Part shown: piece by piece, positions 30,075-40,153 of the stretch | How positions within the stretch are numbered: the first letter of the stretch is position 1 | How the letters are laid out: the number at the start of each line of letters is the position of its first letter | IMG/VR virus record: IMGVR_UViG_3300045996_001835 | Location: 1 to 51,544 of that record | Strand: one strand, 5' to 3' | DNA: 51,544 nt | DNA from: a virus | Made by a program: the position numbers and the translations under genes | Notes under the pieces: model-generated | Told to the model about the DNA's origin: nothing | The model's input: the letters and a program-made list of their open reading frames with translations, nothing else | Database searches by the model: none

Positions 30075-30496
30075 ATATCAGAATCGACATGTCAAGCCTT
30101 AATGATCTCGTTAGCCGCTACGAGAATCGCTCTCCGGCGGCTGTTGAGGCGGGCTTGGATGCGACGGCGAATCTGGCACTGAGGGCGAAGAAACGCGAAA
30201 TCGACAAGACCTATCGGCGTCCGATACCGCGTTCCGCGACTGGCAAGCCAAAATGGACCCGCAAGGGCACCAATGGCGGCTGGGCAGGGGAACAGAGTAT
30301 TGAGAAGCGGCAGGGCGAGCGCACCATTACGACGACCGGGGAACCGGCGAAGTACGAGGGGCGGTTGGCTAGGCTTCCGACTGGTGCCGATGGCGTGAAT
30401 CGGTCTAATCCGGCAGCGGATAGGGCTGCTCAAATCACTGAGCCGCAGGCATTGGCAGTTTTCGAGGATGCGTTTCGCAGGGAGTTAGGGCTGTAA
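30068..30496 (+). CDS. Head-tail joining / HK97 gp10-like protein
   Basis: 142 residues. MSSLNDLVSRYENRSPAAV and GLDATANLALRAKKREIDKT resemble HK97 gp10-like tail-completion proteins, with a basic centre. Start is 30068 or 30089. Shares its stop with the next start. Confidence 0.6.
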   Translation: MLDIRIDMSSLNDLVSRYENRSPAAVEAGLDATANLALRAKKREIDKTYRRPIPRSATGKPKWTRKGTNGGWAGEQSIEKRQGERTITTTGEPAKYEGRLARLPTGADGVNRSNPAADRAAQITEPQALAVFEDAFRRELGL

Positions 30497-30957
30497 TGTT
30501 GACAAGTGCTGACGAAGGACTCGTTTACATTCAGGCGTTCCTCCAGGGGCAGTTGAGTGATTCGACTGACTTCGCTAAATGGAACGGCGCCGACTCCATT
30601 CTCGCGCGCAATGAGCCAACAGAAGCCGACCGGGCCGGGAGGCCGTATTGCGTGTTCTCGCTCCGCAGCGACGAATCTGCTGACGAATGGGGTCATAGTG
30701 CGAGGCGAGCCCAAGTCCTGGCCGAATGCAAGGCAACGGACTCTAACGGTGGCCGGATAGGGGAGGCGAATGAAGTAGGCAGTCAAAAGCTCCTCTCAGA
30801 CGCCCTAATAGCGGCCATTGAGGACAACTACAACACATTTAACGAGGCGGGTTTGTGGGGGATAGAGGTAGCTGGACCAGTGGAACGCATTGACGCACCC
30901 TCAGGGTATCCGGTCTATGTCTCGTCTCACACGATCACGTTTTTTTACGAACGATAG
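30496..30957 (+). CDS. Tail terminator / completion protein
   Basis: 153 residues. The layout (helical start, YCVFSLRSDESADEWGHSAR, end YVSSHTITFFYER) fits phage tail-terminator proteins that cap the tail tube. Placement before the tube gene agrees. Confidence 0.6.
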   Translation: MLTSADEGLVYIQAFLQGQLSDSTDFAKWNGADSILARNEPTEADRAGRPYCVFSLRSDESADEWGHSARRAQVLAECKATDSNGGRIGEANEVGSQKLLSDALIAAIEDNYNTFNEAGLWGIEVAGPVERIDAPSGYPVYVSSHTITFFYER

Positions 30958-30967
30958 GAGCAATCCA

Positions 30968-31222
30968 ATGGCGAGAGTCAAGGTCAACATAAAGCGCCAC
31001 ATCGAAATCAACGGCAAGCAGTACGATGCCGGTGAGTATTTTGTCAGTGAGGAAACTGCTACCAAAATGCGAGAAGACGATGTGAAGCGCGAGGGCCGCA
31101 TCACGTTTCCCGATGAAGTTATCGAGGAACGAGAAAAGGCCAAAGAGAGCAAAGGGAAGAAGGCTGACGCGCCGGTGGCTCCGGAAGCACCTTCCATCAA
31201 CGCACTTCCGGAGGTTAAATAA
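30968..31222 (+). CDS. Small tail-region protein
   Basis: 84 residues with GGAG upstream. A beta-rich folded start (MARVKVNIKRHIEINGKQYD) and a Lys/Glu-rich tail. Unknown role in tail assembly. Shares its stop/start with the tube gene. Confidence 0.6.
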   Translation: MARVKVNIKRHIEINGKQYDAGEYFVSEETATKMREDDVKREGRITFPDEVIEEREKAKESKGKKADAPVAPEAPSINALPEVK

Positions 31223-31605
31223 TGGCACTAACCACACCTAGAATCATTGGGCCACAGCTCGCAGTAACGGCGGATGGCGGAAAGACCATCTGGGACACGA
31301 TCAGCCTTAACCTGACCAAGAATAAGGTTGATGCCACTGCATCCGACTCGACGCTTGAAGAAGGCGTGTTTACCAATAAGAAGCTGACCGGCACCATCTC
31401 GGGATGGCTGGGTAGCGTGAACAACGGCGGCACATTGCCGGATGTTGGAGACACTATCAGCGATCTTGCGGTGGCTGTCGGTGCCGACACCGTTCTGCCT
31501 TCACTCACGGCATACACCAACATCAAAGTTACTAATACCAAATACGATTTTAGCGCCGGACCGGCTAAATGGTCATTCGACTTTGAGAGCGGGATGCTCA
31601 ACTAA
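31222..31605 (+). CDS. Major tail tube protein
   Basis: 127 residues, beta-rich, MALTTPRIIGPQLAVTADGG start and KYDFSAGPAKWSFDFESG end, typical for the small tube-subunit fold. Followed by chaperone and tape measure in the standard order. Confidence 0.7.
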   Translation: MALTTPRIIGPQLAVTADGGKTIWDTISLNLTKNKVDATASDSTLEEGVFTNKKLTGTISGWLGSVNNGGTLPDVGDTISDLAVAVGADTVLPSLTAYTNIKVTNTKYDFSAGPAKWSFDFESGMLN

Positions 31606-31682
31606 TCAGGCGACCGTCAGAGCGCGGCGTGCTCCCCTGTGCGCAAAGCGGCTGGCGGTCACAACAACTAACAGGGGGATGT

Positions 31683-32444
31683 ATGGTAGACGTTTCAAAC
31701 TTCGTCAGTGTGTACCACGATGACGCCGCAGAGAAAGCGGCGGAAGAGAAGCAGGCGGATAAGCCGCGCATTAGTTTCGTGCAGAACCCGGACGGCACAA
31801 CGACCGTGACGGGACCGGATGGCAGGCAGGCTACGTATCCGAACCCAGCGAAAGTTGTCGCAGAAAACAAGCAGGCGTCCTCAACAGGTGCCGCACTACT
31901 TGCTGAACTCCGCTCACGCCGCAGCAGCCTGATCGAGCCGCATGAAATCGAGGGACGCACATGGCATCTTCTCAAGATGGACTACGCCACGACCAACGAA
32001 ACGTATATGCGCGTCCGGGACTGGGGGGACGGTACGCTCGTTTTTAGCAGGCCGAAGGTCTTTACGGCGTTTGTGCGTGCCGTGATTCAGACAGGAGTGG
32101 TTAAGGGGCCAAACGACCCACAGCCGTTCTTTAACCCGGTGCCCTACATTATGCCGGACGCTTACGGCAATCCCACCGAGACTAGCGAACTCGAAGAGAT
32201 TATGAAAGAGCCGGAGATGGCTGAGACCATTGCTCAGTTATTCGATGCTATCACCGACCTCAACCCGACGCTCTGGACTCAAAAAAAAATAGCTATGGAA
32301 CTGGGCGAGAAGATATTGAACGGCGAAATCGAGATGCCGCCGATTTCGGGCGAGGAATCCTTGAAGTCCAACGACGCGCCACACTCTGCGCCCTCCGCCT
32401 CGGAGTCCTTCGAGAATACAGACGATGCGACCCCGCTACCCTGA
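31683..32444 (+). CDS. Tail assembly chaperone, short form
   Basis: 253 residues, lambda G-like position directly before the tape measure. The middle (EIEGRTWHLLKMDYATTNET) is protein-like and the final 35 residues in this frame are low-complexity Ser/Asp/Pro. AGGGGGAT ribosome site. A slippery A9 at 32281-32289 lets a fraction of ribosomes shift -1 into the extension. Confidence 0.75.
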   Translation: MVDVSNFVSVYHDDAAEKAAEEKQADKPRISFVQNPDGTTTVTGPDGRQATYPNPAKVVAENKQASSTGAALLAELRSRRSSLIEPHEIEGRTWHLLKMDYATTNETYMRVRDWGDGTLVFSRPKVFTAFVRAVIQTGVVKGPNDPQPFFNPVPYIMPDAYGNPTETSELEEIMKEPEMAETIAQLFDAITDLNPTLWTQKKIAMELGEKILNGEIEMPPISGEESLKSNDAPHSAPSASESFENTDDATPLP

Positions 32445-32551
32445 AAGACATCGCGCAGGGGCTTGATTTCTACTACGAGACATTTACCGACCCGTCCCTG
32501 AATCTGCAGCCGGTCATGCAATACACCACGCATGGAGGTGATAACGAATAG
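31683..32551 (+). CDS. Tail assembly chaperone, frameshifted long form
   Basis: Predicted -1 slip at A-AAA-AAA (32282-32288, correctly phased to the zero frame) opens a frame to the TAG at 32549-32551. The extension ends with TLKDIAQGLDFYYETFTDPS, which looks more protein-like than the zero-frame tail. This mirrors lambda G/GT. The tape measure begins in its last codons. Confidence 0.6.
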
Positions 32552-34311
32552 CAACCCGCATTGACATCATCTTAGCGCTAATGGGCGGCAATAAAGTCCG
32601 CAGCGAACTCAAGGACACTGGCGACGCCGGTAAGAAAATGGGCAGCGACGTTGAAGGTGCGGGTCGCAAGATGGCCGGTGCCTTCGATGGTTTCCGTTCT
32701 TCCATTCGCGCCACCATGGCCGACTCCGAGAAATTGGGCGCGGTGATGGAGAAGTCGCGCAACTGGGGCGCAGGGCTCGCTGTGGCGGGTGCCGCTGGTA
32801 TGGCGCTGGGCAATTCGCTCGCGCGCGCCGCGCAGGAAGGCGAGAAGGCGCAGAAGATGATGGAAGCCATGCTGAACAAGCGTGGCGAGGGCGGGGCCAT
32901 CGAAGAAATGACGGGCTGGGCCGGGAAGCTGGCCGAAGAGGCCGCACTTGTTGACGACGACCCACTGAAAGAAGCCGCCGCGGGGCTCTTGGGCTTTGGC
33001 TTGAACGCTAAGCAAATTCAGGAGATAATGCCGGGACTCATTGGTCAATCACGGCTCTATGGACAGTCATTGGAGAGTGTTGCCGTTCAGTTCGGCAAGG
33101 CTTTTAGTAAAGGCAATGCCCAACAACTGGCGAAAGCTGGCGTAACTTTGGACCCCAAAGACCTAGATGCCCTTTCAAAAATTACGGATCACGCCGAGAA
33201 ACAGAGGAGAATGTTCGAGCTAGTTAAAGGCTCGATGGAACGGTATGCGTTGAGCATAACTCAGGGCATGAGCGAGGGCGAGATTGCGGCCAATCGGATG
33301 GCGCTGCAAGTTGATAATGTAATGACTTCGCTCGGGGTCGGTGCGTCCAAGGCGAAGGCGCAACTTGATTCGATGGGTGCCAAGATACTGGCGACAATTG
33401 GGGCGTCGGAAGGGTTCAATGAAACCGCCGGATATATCGAGTATATGGGCAGCACCGCGCTTACCGCGACCGGTTCAGTGCTTGGATTGGCGAGCCAGGT
33501 CGGCATGACTGCCCTCGGCTTAAAATCCATGGGTATCACCGGCGTCGCTTCCTTTACCGCGATTCGCACCGCCGCAATGAGCGCAGGTATTGCGATATGG
33601 GCGGCGCTTGCCCCGGTCCTGCCCCTCGTACTCGCCATCGCGGCAGTCATGGCAGCGATTACGGCCGCGCTGGTGTGGTTCCAGAACCGGAAGGCAAAGC
33701 AGGCGGAAGAGGAGGGCGATGTTTTCCTCCGTAAGAATTTCGACATGCAGAACGAGAGCCGCCGTAAAAAGGGCCAGAAGCTGCTGGACTGGGAGACGTA
33801 TAAGGGTGAGGAAAACGCCGACGATGACAGCGCGCCGCCAGATATTACATCGGCACTGGCCAAAGTCGAAGCGATGCAGAAGGCAGGACCGCAGGCTATG
33901 GCACCAGCGCAAGTGATGCCGGCCGTAGCCGCCGCCGCGGCGTCCCCAGCCATAGCAACTGAACCGGTAACAAAGTCGGCTGCCCTCATACCTTCTCTTG
34001 GCGCCATGTCGAACCAGGGCGGTCAAGCCGCACGCATTCAGGAGGCGATACGCAAGGGCGCGAAAATCACCGGCAACGAAGTCTATATCCCGGATGGTGT
34101 GCTGGAGTCGGACAGCGACGAAGATGCCCTGATTCGGGCGCTGTCGAAGAAAGGGAGCGGGAAGGCGGCAGGTGCTCGAAGAGGCGGGGCGCAGGAGGTG
34201 CGGGCCAAGCATAAAGTTGGTCAGGAGCCGAACGGCAGCTACCGGATTACCTTCGATGACATCATCATCCCGAACCCGCTGTCCCGCGGCCTGGCTGTGG
34301 CGAGGAGGTAG
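32548..34311 (+). CDS. Tape measure protein, apparently AUA-started
   Basis: 587 residues from 32548. It sets tail length and helps DNA pass the membrane. Residues ATRIDIILALMGGNKVRSEL form a typical tape-measure start, helices follow, and the middle has hydrophobic segments (IWAALAPVLPLVLAIAAVMA). GGAGGTGA at 32534-32541 stands 6 nt before an ATA codon that overlaps the chaperone stop. The first ATG in frame is at 32581, with no ribosome site. 587 residues predict a short siphovirus tail. Confidence 0.75.
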   Translation: MATRIDIILALMGGNKVRSELKDTGDAGKKMGSDVEGAGRKMAGAFDGFRSSIRATMADSEKLGAVMEKSRNWGAGLAVAGAAGMALGNSLARAAQEGEKAQKMMEAMLNKRGEGGAIEEMTGWAGKLAEEAALVDDDPLKEAAAGLLGFGLNAKQIQEIMPGLIGQSRLYGQSLESVAVQFGKAFSKGNAQQLAKAGVTLDPKDLDALSKITDHAEKQRRMFELVKGSMERYALSITQGMSEGEIAANRMALQVDNVMTSLGVGASKAKAQLDSMGAKILATIGASEGFNETAGYIEYMGSTALTATGSVLGLASQVGMTALGLKSMGITGVASFTAIRTAAMSAGIAIWAALAPVLPLVLAIAAVMAAITAALVWFQNRKAKQAEEEGDVFLRKNFDMQNESRRKKGQKLLDWETYKGEENADDDSAPPDITSALAKVEAMQKAGPQAMAPAQVMPAVAAAAASPAIATEPVTKSAALIPSLGAMSNQGGQAARIQEAIRKGAKITGNEVYIPDGVLESDSDEDALIRALSKKGSGKAAGARRGGAQEVRAKHKVGQEPNGSYRITFDDIIIPNPLSRGLAVARR

Positions 34312-34313
34312 CT

Positions 34314-35615
34314 ATGCCCTCCATCACCGACTACATACCGATAGCCCTGGGGTTGCATTATGACCTTCAGGCAACAACCCGCATCGGTCTTGCGCAGGCC
34401 GGGGTGGGGCCGGGTTATTGGCTTATGAGAAGTGTGGCTACAGATAAGACCTCAGCTAACACTCGGCCGCCGGATACGACGACAGTGCAACTAGCCGGTG
34501 AAACCGCATTGCGAGTCCACCTGGACCCCGTAAGGCGGGCAGCTGGCGAGTTCACTTTATTCAACACGCCACCGATGCAGGACGGTGATTTTCGCACTCT
34601 CTCTTATTGGAAAACAGCATACGAGAGTCGGCTTGCCTATTTCGTCGCTACGCCATTCGAGCCCATCGAAATAGAGGCCATCGACCTCTATACATTCCAA
34701 TTCACATTACCGGCCATTCCGGGATCAGGGCATTTATCGACACCGGTTCAGGTGACATGGGAGGCGCAAGACACGACGCGGCTGGGAGATTGGGAGCAGA
34801 TCGGATCAGGCGACACGATCGTGCATGAGTTTGCGCAACCACGCGACGACTCATTCTCACACCTGGACGCCGACACCGCCTATTCGTATTATCAGCGACG
34901 AACCGGGAACGGGCTGCCTTCAACGTATTCAGCTTATCGAGTGCGGGCCACTATCAGCGACAACATGGGCGGTAGCGTCAAAGTTATTGCTTATGTCTCG
35001 ATTCAGGACCGCTTCCCTGTCAGGAGCTTTGTGACTCAGGGACTCGCCCCGCAGATGCCGAAGATTACAGTCAGTGAGGGCGGGACATTGACGTTGCGGT
35101 TGGGTGCCTTCACTCAAACATGGACCGGCTACAAGGGGCCGACCGCATGGCAAGGCAAAGACGGCCGGATTTACATGGGCGCACAGCGGCGCTCACCTGT
35201 CGATTCTTACAGTGACCGCACTTATGAAATATGGGTGAGTGCCGACCGTCTGAGAACGAAGGAGCTTATGGCTACTGTCTGGAATAGCGAGTATCGAGGC
35301 GGGGTGGTGGTGCCGCTGGGCAATGCCCTGGCCCCGAACGCCCTGGGCAGTGCGGCCATCAAATACCTGCCCTTACCCTCAGGTGTCTATTACAAGCTGT
35401 CGGTCAACGGCACCGACTGGAGCGCGGATGCGCCGGACGATGACGGGGCGCAACTGAGTTTCATGGTCAAGGTCGGCGAGTTGGACAGTGACAGTAAGGA
35501 ACCCTTGAGTCTGGTTAAGCGCGGCGGAGTGCTCGAAATCACGAACGGGGCAGGGACGAAGAAATGGCGCTCGCACGACCTGGGGCGCAACTGGGCACTG
35601 GTGCCTGAAACCTAA
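34314..35615 (+). CDS. Tail tip/baseplate protein
   Basis: 433 residues, beta-rich, first gene after the tape measure, where a distal-tail protein is expected. The C-terminal half (GYKGPTAWQGKDGRIYMGAQ) may contain a carbohydrate-binding or receptor-binding-type beta domain. No catalytic motif recognised. Coupled to the next gene. Confidence 0.55.
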   Translation: MPSITDYIPIALGLHYDLQATTRIGLAQAGVGPGYWLMRSVATDKTSANTRPPDTTTVQLAGETALRVHLDPVRRAAGEFTLFNTPPMQDGDFRTLSYWKTAYESRLAYFVATPFEPIEIEAIDLYTFQFTLPAIPGSGHLSTPVQVTWEAQDTTRLGDWEQIGSGDTIVHEFAQPRDDSFSHLDADTAYSYYQRRTGNGLPSTYSAYRVRATISDNMGGSVKVIAYVSIQDRFPVRSFVTQGLAPQMPKITVSEGGTLTLRLGAFTQTWTGYKGPTAWQGKDGRIYMGAQRRSPVDSYSDRTYEIWVSADRLRTKELMATVWNSEYRGGVVVPLGNALAPNALGSAAIKYLPLPSGVYYKLSVNGTDWSADAPDDDGAQLSFMVKVGELDSDSKEPLSLVKRGGVLEITNGAGTKKWRSHDLGRNWALVPET

Positions 35616-37858
35616 TGGGATTATCTGTTCGCTTGGTTGTTAAAGGGTATGTGGGTGTTGTCGGACAACCGGCGCGCCATATCACGCTTTCATCGCAGGA
35701 CATTGTGACTGCATCCAAGCGCCGCCCTCTCTCGCTCGAAAATGTGCGCCCGATTCGCAAAGACGAAGAATCGATTGGGGCCACAATTATCAACCCGATA
35801 CTGTTGTTTCCGGACACCGCGAACCGCAAAGACGCCTGGGGTAGCGCGAATGGTAACACCAAATATAACGAGCACCCAAATATCGATACAGGCGGTTATG
35901 CCCTCGCGTGGGAAGATTGGGCAGGACAGGCACTCTTGATCAGCGATCCGGCCAAATATTTCATCGGCATCAATGAAGCCTTCACGGTTCGGGCGTTTCT
36001 TGAAAAGCCACCCGGCGAATACCCAATATGGTGCGCCCGTTGGAATGGCTGGCAATTTCAGATTATTGACGGCCGCGCTTATATTATGAAGCTGGCTCCG
36101 ACATGGAGCCAGTCGGCCGAAAACGCCCTGGTGGCGCTACAAGCCGTGGAAGAGCCAACGACGGACCAACTTGATACCATTAACGAGCTACGGGCCAGTC
36201 TCTACGCCATTATCGAGTCATTGGGTATCGAGCCTGGAGGCGACGGCTGGTATGGGACGGCCTGGACTCTGACGTTTTATGCGGAGCCGCGCGGGGCGGT
36301 AACGGTGTTTTTGGGCGAGGGTGCGAAGTGGCAGGAACAGACCATCGAGGTGCCGGACATCCTAAAGACGCGCAAGGCGGGCACGGCCTGGGGCAGCGGG
36401 CCGCTCACGCTCGCGAGTTCGGCCGGTACGTGGTCTGTGCAGGTAGGCTATCCGAGCCATGCGGTCAGGGGCCGTATCCTTGTCGGCGAATACAACCACC
36501 CTGCGACTCAGGACTGGCAGGCAGCGGCCAAGAACATCATGGCTGACACGCCAACCGGCACCACAGCGACTATCGATATCGAGGATGAACCGGGTGTAGG
36601 GCTGGAGGACGGCACCGAATACACCAACTCAAAAGTCTATGTCAGCCTGACAACCAGCAACCCGCGCCTGACGCCATTTTTCTATGGCTGCGACATTACA
36701 ATCGACCCGGAACCGTTGGGCGAGGTAGGGGAGACGCATCTGGACACGGGTGACATCGAGCTGGACGACAATCCAATGATGGACGCACAGACGCAGTTCG
36801 AGGGCGATATGCGGCGCTCGCAGTTTGCCCTGTCGCTACGAGACGTGAATGGCCGGACACAGGCATCGATTCTCCACCGCAACGAAGGGCTGGCAAACCA
36901 CTATTGTGGGCTCTATGTGGACGGCACTGTAGCGATGGCAATGGGCGTCATTCAAAAGGCGCAAATATCGAACGTGGCCAAATCGGAAGAGAACGTTGGC
37001 ACGGCAGCCATGCGCGGCGACACCCATCTCGAAGTTGAAGCATCCGACATGTGGTTCATCCTTGAAGAAACATTACTGGGTGACCGGGAAATAATCGGTG
37101 ACGATCAGTATGTGGGGGCGGTGATACGGCGCGGTCTGAAGCGGGCTGGGATACCGGAAGAGCATATGGCCGGCGTGTCGGCGACGGCAGGCGTCAAGCT
37201 GGATAAGGCGGCTTTTGGTGAGGACTGGGCGCACGCGAGTGCGGACGATCAGAGCGTGGCGGATTACTTGCGGGGCATCGTCGAGGAATACGGCGTGGGG
37301 TGGATTCTCTATCAGAACCATTTGACCGGCATCTGGACGTATGCCAAGCGCAGCACCTCCGTAGCGCAAACCAATGGCGTGGATGCAGCATTTACGAGCG
37401 GTAGGGCAGGGCAGTCGTCAACGACCTACCCGCACCGGCTGCGTGCCCTTGCTCCATTGGACCTTTTGCGGGATACATCGGACTTTTACAACTTCTTTCC
37501 AATCCACGGCACGGACAAGGGCGACGGCACCGCGATTGTACACCACGAGATTTTGTGGCAGTCGTTCACCGGGCCTGTCGGTAACTTGCAATCACGCACC
37601 TATATCGGGCGCTACAAGCCACATCCGAAGATTTACAAGAGCTCGATCAGGACGCAGGGCAGCGCGGCTATCGTGGGACGCTCGATGCGCTTGCGACAAG
37701 GACGTCCACCGCGCTTTCAAAGCTTCCAGACCTTCTATCACAAGGGGCTGTACCCCGGCGACCGGATAACAGTCGATAACATCCCCTGTGACATCGTGAC
37801 GCTTTCGGGGAGTGCAAAAGAGGACCGGATGCAGGTTACGGCGCGGGAGGTTGAGTAG
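35615..37858 (+). CDS. Tail-associated hub / minor tail protein
   Basis: 747 residues, second gene after the tape measure, the usual place of the baseplate hub (tail-associated). The centre (YADGRVQEEY-like regions absent) shows no peptidase signature I can see, while residues 430-740 (GDTHLEVEASDMWFILEETL) have the mixed alpha/beta look of hub domains. It shares its start with the previous stop. Confidence 0.5.
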   Translation: MGLSVRLVVKGYVGVVGQPARHITLSSQDIVTASKRRPLSLENVRPIRKDEESIGATIINPILLFPDTANRKDAWGSANGNTKYNEHPNIDTGGYALAWEDWAGQALLISDPAKYFIGINEAFTVRAFLEKPPGEYPIWCARWNGWQFQIIDGRAYIMKLAPTWSQSAENALVALQAVEEPTTDQLDTINELRASLYAIIESLGIEPGGDGWYGTAWTLTFYAEPRGAVTVFLGEGAKWQEQTIEVPDILKTRKAGTAWGSGPLTLASSAGTWSVQVGYPSHAVRGRILVGEYNHPATQDWQAAAKNIMADTPTGTTATIDIEDEPGVGLEDGTEYTNSKVYVSLTTSNPRLTPFFYGCDITIDPEPLGEVGETHLDTGDIELDDNPMMDAQTQFEGDMRRSQFALSLRDVNGRTQASILHRNEGLANHYCGLYVDGTVAMAMGVIQKAQISNVAKSEENVGTAAMRGDTHLEVEASDMWFILEETLLGDREIIGDDQYVGAVIRRGLKRAGIPEEHMAGVSATAGVKLDKAAFGEDWAHASADDQSVADYLRGIVEEYGVGWILYQNHLTGIWTYAKRSTSVAQTNGVDAAFTSGRAGQSSTTYPHRLRALAPLDLLRDTSDFYNFFPIHGTDKGDGTAIVHHEILWQSFTGPVGNLQSRTYIGRYKPHPKIYKSSIRTQGSAAIVGRSMRLRQGRPPRFQSFQTFYHKGLYPGDRITVDNIPCDIVTLSGSAKEDRMQVTAREVE

Positions 37859-38104
37859 ATGAGGGCACAGATTCAAGACCCGGTGCTGGAGGCTATCGAC
37901 CTGTCAGCGCAAGAGTCAGTTCGGCGGGTGCAGGCGATGGCGCGAGAGGGCGGGTTGAGTAGGAGGCCATCGGGGCAGCCGCCGATTACGTTCACCACTC
38001 CGGGGGAAGATGAAGACGGCAATATCTATACAATTCCGGTAGCGCTGACAGAACTTGATTCGACTGAAACAACCGGGATAATGACCTGGCCGGGGGATAT
38101 TTAA
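37859..38104 (+). CDS. Small tail protein
   Basis: 81 residues, helical start, then TPGEDEDGNIYTIPVALTEL. Sits between hub and fibre; probably a small baseplate subunit. Its stop overlaps the fibre start. Confidence 0.5.
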   Translation: MRAQIQDPVLEAIDLSAQESVRRVQAMAREGGLSRRPSGQPPITFTTPGEDEDGNIYTIPVALTELDSTETTGIMTWPGDI

Positions 38105-39786
38105 TGGCGACAGAACCTTATATTTGGGGTGGGGGCGACGCTACTCCTGACCCACTTACAAACGCGAAGCTAAACCAGACGACCACGCACTTTACGGAGC
38201 GAATTGACGCTGAGGCCGCAGTCTCCAACCTCTTCGCCCAGGACCCCGATACAACCACTGGTTTAGTCTTTGGGTATAAGGCGGGCAGGGTTGTCAACGA
38301 TAATGTGGCGACTGTCGTTGCCGCCGGGACCAAGGCGCTCACCGCTTCGACCATCAATTACATCGAACTTGACCTAGTAACTCCCGCGGTTCATAAGGTG
38401 ACTGGAGGTTTTACTTCTGGGCGCCGTCCACTGTTTCAGGTAACTACTAATGGTGGCGGTATCACTTCTGTAGACGATGTGCGCACGTGGGCCGATGCAG
38501 GGAGTGGGAGCACGGTCTATACGGCTGGTGACGGCCTGGCCGAAAGCGGCGGCGAGTTCAGCATTCCGGCTGATGCAGTGACCGATGAGATGCTTGGTGA
38601 ACGCACCATCGATGACTCTTTGGTGCCTGCCGATGATACTGACGAATTGAACCCCTTGCTCTCGGGTCTCGCCAATCGCATAAAAGCGGCAACCGGCGAA
38701 ACCAACTGGTATGATGCGCCTGACACCACCCTTGCGGCAGCAGCAACCCACATTGCCGACGCCTCCCCACACTCGGGCCATTTCGATGTGGACGGCTCGA
38801 AGCCGTTGACGGGTGATATGGATGCGGGTGGAAACCAACTCACCAACCTGGGCACACCTTCAGCCTCAACCGATGCGGTCACGAAAGAATATGCGGATGC
38901 CCTAGCCAACGGTGTGATTATCAAGCAGTCGGTCAAAGTCGCCACCACCGGCAATATCACGCTATCGGGTGAGCAATCTATAGATTCTGTTGCTGTTGTC
39001 GCCGGGGACCGGGTGTTGGTCAAGAATCAGGTCACGCAGAGCGCCAACGGCATCTATGTGGCCTCCGCTGGCGCGTGGTCGCGCGCTACGGACGCTGATG
39101 CCGATGCTGAGATGGAGGCGGGCGTTGCGACCTTCGTTGAATTTGGAACGACGCACGCGGGGCAGCGGTGGACGCTGATTACACCTTCGGTCGTGGTGGG
39201 CACGACGGCGCAGCAATGGACTCAAGATAGTAGTTTGGGGAGCGGGGAGAGTAACACGACCTCGAACACCGGCACCGGGGCACAGTTTGCCAAAGCTAAA
39301 TCAGGGGTCGACTTCCCATTCCGCACTCTTGTGGCCGGCAGTGACGCTGTGACGGTCACGCAAGGCACGGATGAGGTGGAGATTGATGTGGACCCGGCGG
39401 AGCTGGATTTGTCGGCGATGGGCGGGACTTTGGGGCCGACTCAGGGAGGGACCGGGCAAACCACCACGGCTCTCGGCGACCTTCTTTATGGCTCTGGCAC
39501 CAACACAATTGGCAAGCTGGCCGGGAACACCACGACGACTAAGAAGCTTTTGGCTCAGACCGGCAATGGCACTGTGAGTGCGGCTCCAGGGTGGGTAGCT
39601 CTGGCGGGATCAGATGTGCCTGTATTCGGTGGTTCTGGGGCGGGTCATGCGGCTGGAGCGGTGCCTGATCCGGGGAGTGTTTATAGTCCTTCCCTAATCT
39701 TGACCGCAAACGGGTGGCAGTTCGCTTCCAGCGTCCTCTCGACAGTTGCTACTGGCGACACCGTAGAACAATGGTTATTCATCTAA
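38104..39786 (+). CDS. Tail fibre protein
   Basis: 560 residues. The N-terminus attaches to the baseplate. The middle has fibre repeats (NLGTPSASTDAVTKEYADAL) and the C-terminal part is Gly/Thr-rich, ending in a beta domain. This is the typical phage fibre composition and probably determines host binding together with the next two genes. Confidence 0.75.
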   Translation: MATEPYIWGGGDATPDPLTNAKLNQTTTHFTERIDAEAAVSNLFAQDPDTTTGLVFGYKAGRVVNDNVATVVAAGTKALTASTINYIELDLVTPAVHKVTGGFTSGRRPLFQVTTNGGGITSVDDVRTWADAGSGSTVYTAGDGLAESGGEFSIPADAVTDEMLGERTIDDSLVPADDTDELNPLLSGLANRIKAATGETNWYDAPDTTLAAAATHIADASPHSGHFDVDGSKPLTGDMDAGGNQLTNLGTPSASTDAVTKEYADALANGVIIKQSVKVATTGNITLSGEQSIDSVAVVAGDRVLVKNQVTQSANGIYVASAGAWSRATDADADAEMEAGVATFVEFGTTHAGQRWTLITPSVVVGTTAQQWTQDSSLGSGESNTTSNTGTGAQFAKAKSGVDFPFRTLVAGSDAVTVTQGTDEVEIDVDPAELDLSAMGGTLGPTQGGTGQTTTALGDLLYGSGTNTIGKLAGNTTTTKKLLAQTGNGTVSAAPGWVALAGSDVPVFGGSGAGHAAGAVPDPGSVYSPSLILTANGWQFASSVLSTVATGDTVEQWLFI

Positions 39787-39796
39787 AGGAATTACA

Positions 39797-40153
39797 ATGG
39801 CAATCCAACACGCAAAACTAGCTGATATTGCTTACGTCGCATCGAGCGCCGGGAGCGTTTACACGAATCCGGCATCCACGAAAAGCTTTTTAAAGGGCTT
39901 GATTCTATTCAACGGCAACACAACTACCGAGACTGTAAAGATTTACTGTGTTCCGGATAGCTCTGGTTCACTGGGCACAGCGGGAGTTGCGAACCAAGTA
40001 GCGGAACTGTCTGTAGCGACTAAAGAAACGGTCTACCTGCCACTGAACGTTGACGGCTTCCCACTCACGCTCACAGATACCAACGATGCAATATTTGCCA
40101 GCACCACAACGGCGTCTAAAGTAACTGTGATACCTATTGGAGATAAAGAATAA
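39797..40153 (+). CDS. Small beta-rich fibre-associated protein
   Basis: 118 residues, beta-strand rich (FLKGLILFNGNTTTETVKIY). Located between fibre and lectin-like gene, AGGAA ribosome site. Likely tail-tip or virion surface subunit. Confidence 0.55.
   Translation: MAIQHAKLADIAYVASSAGSVYTNPASTKSFLKGLILFNGNTTTETVKIYCVPDSSGSLGTAGVANQVAELSVATKETVYLPLNVDGFPLTLTDTNDAIFASTTTASKVTVIPIGDKE

Noticed and set aside
31215-31601. Minus-strand frame opposite the tail tube gene
   Set aside because: Mirror frame of a conserved structural gene without a start signal.
33261-34212. Two minus-strand frames opposite the tape measure
   Set aside because: Low-complexity shadows of a well-supported gene, with no ribosome sites.
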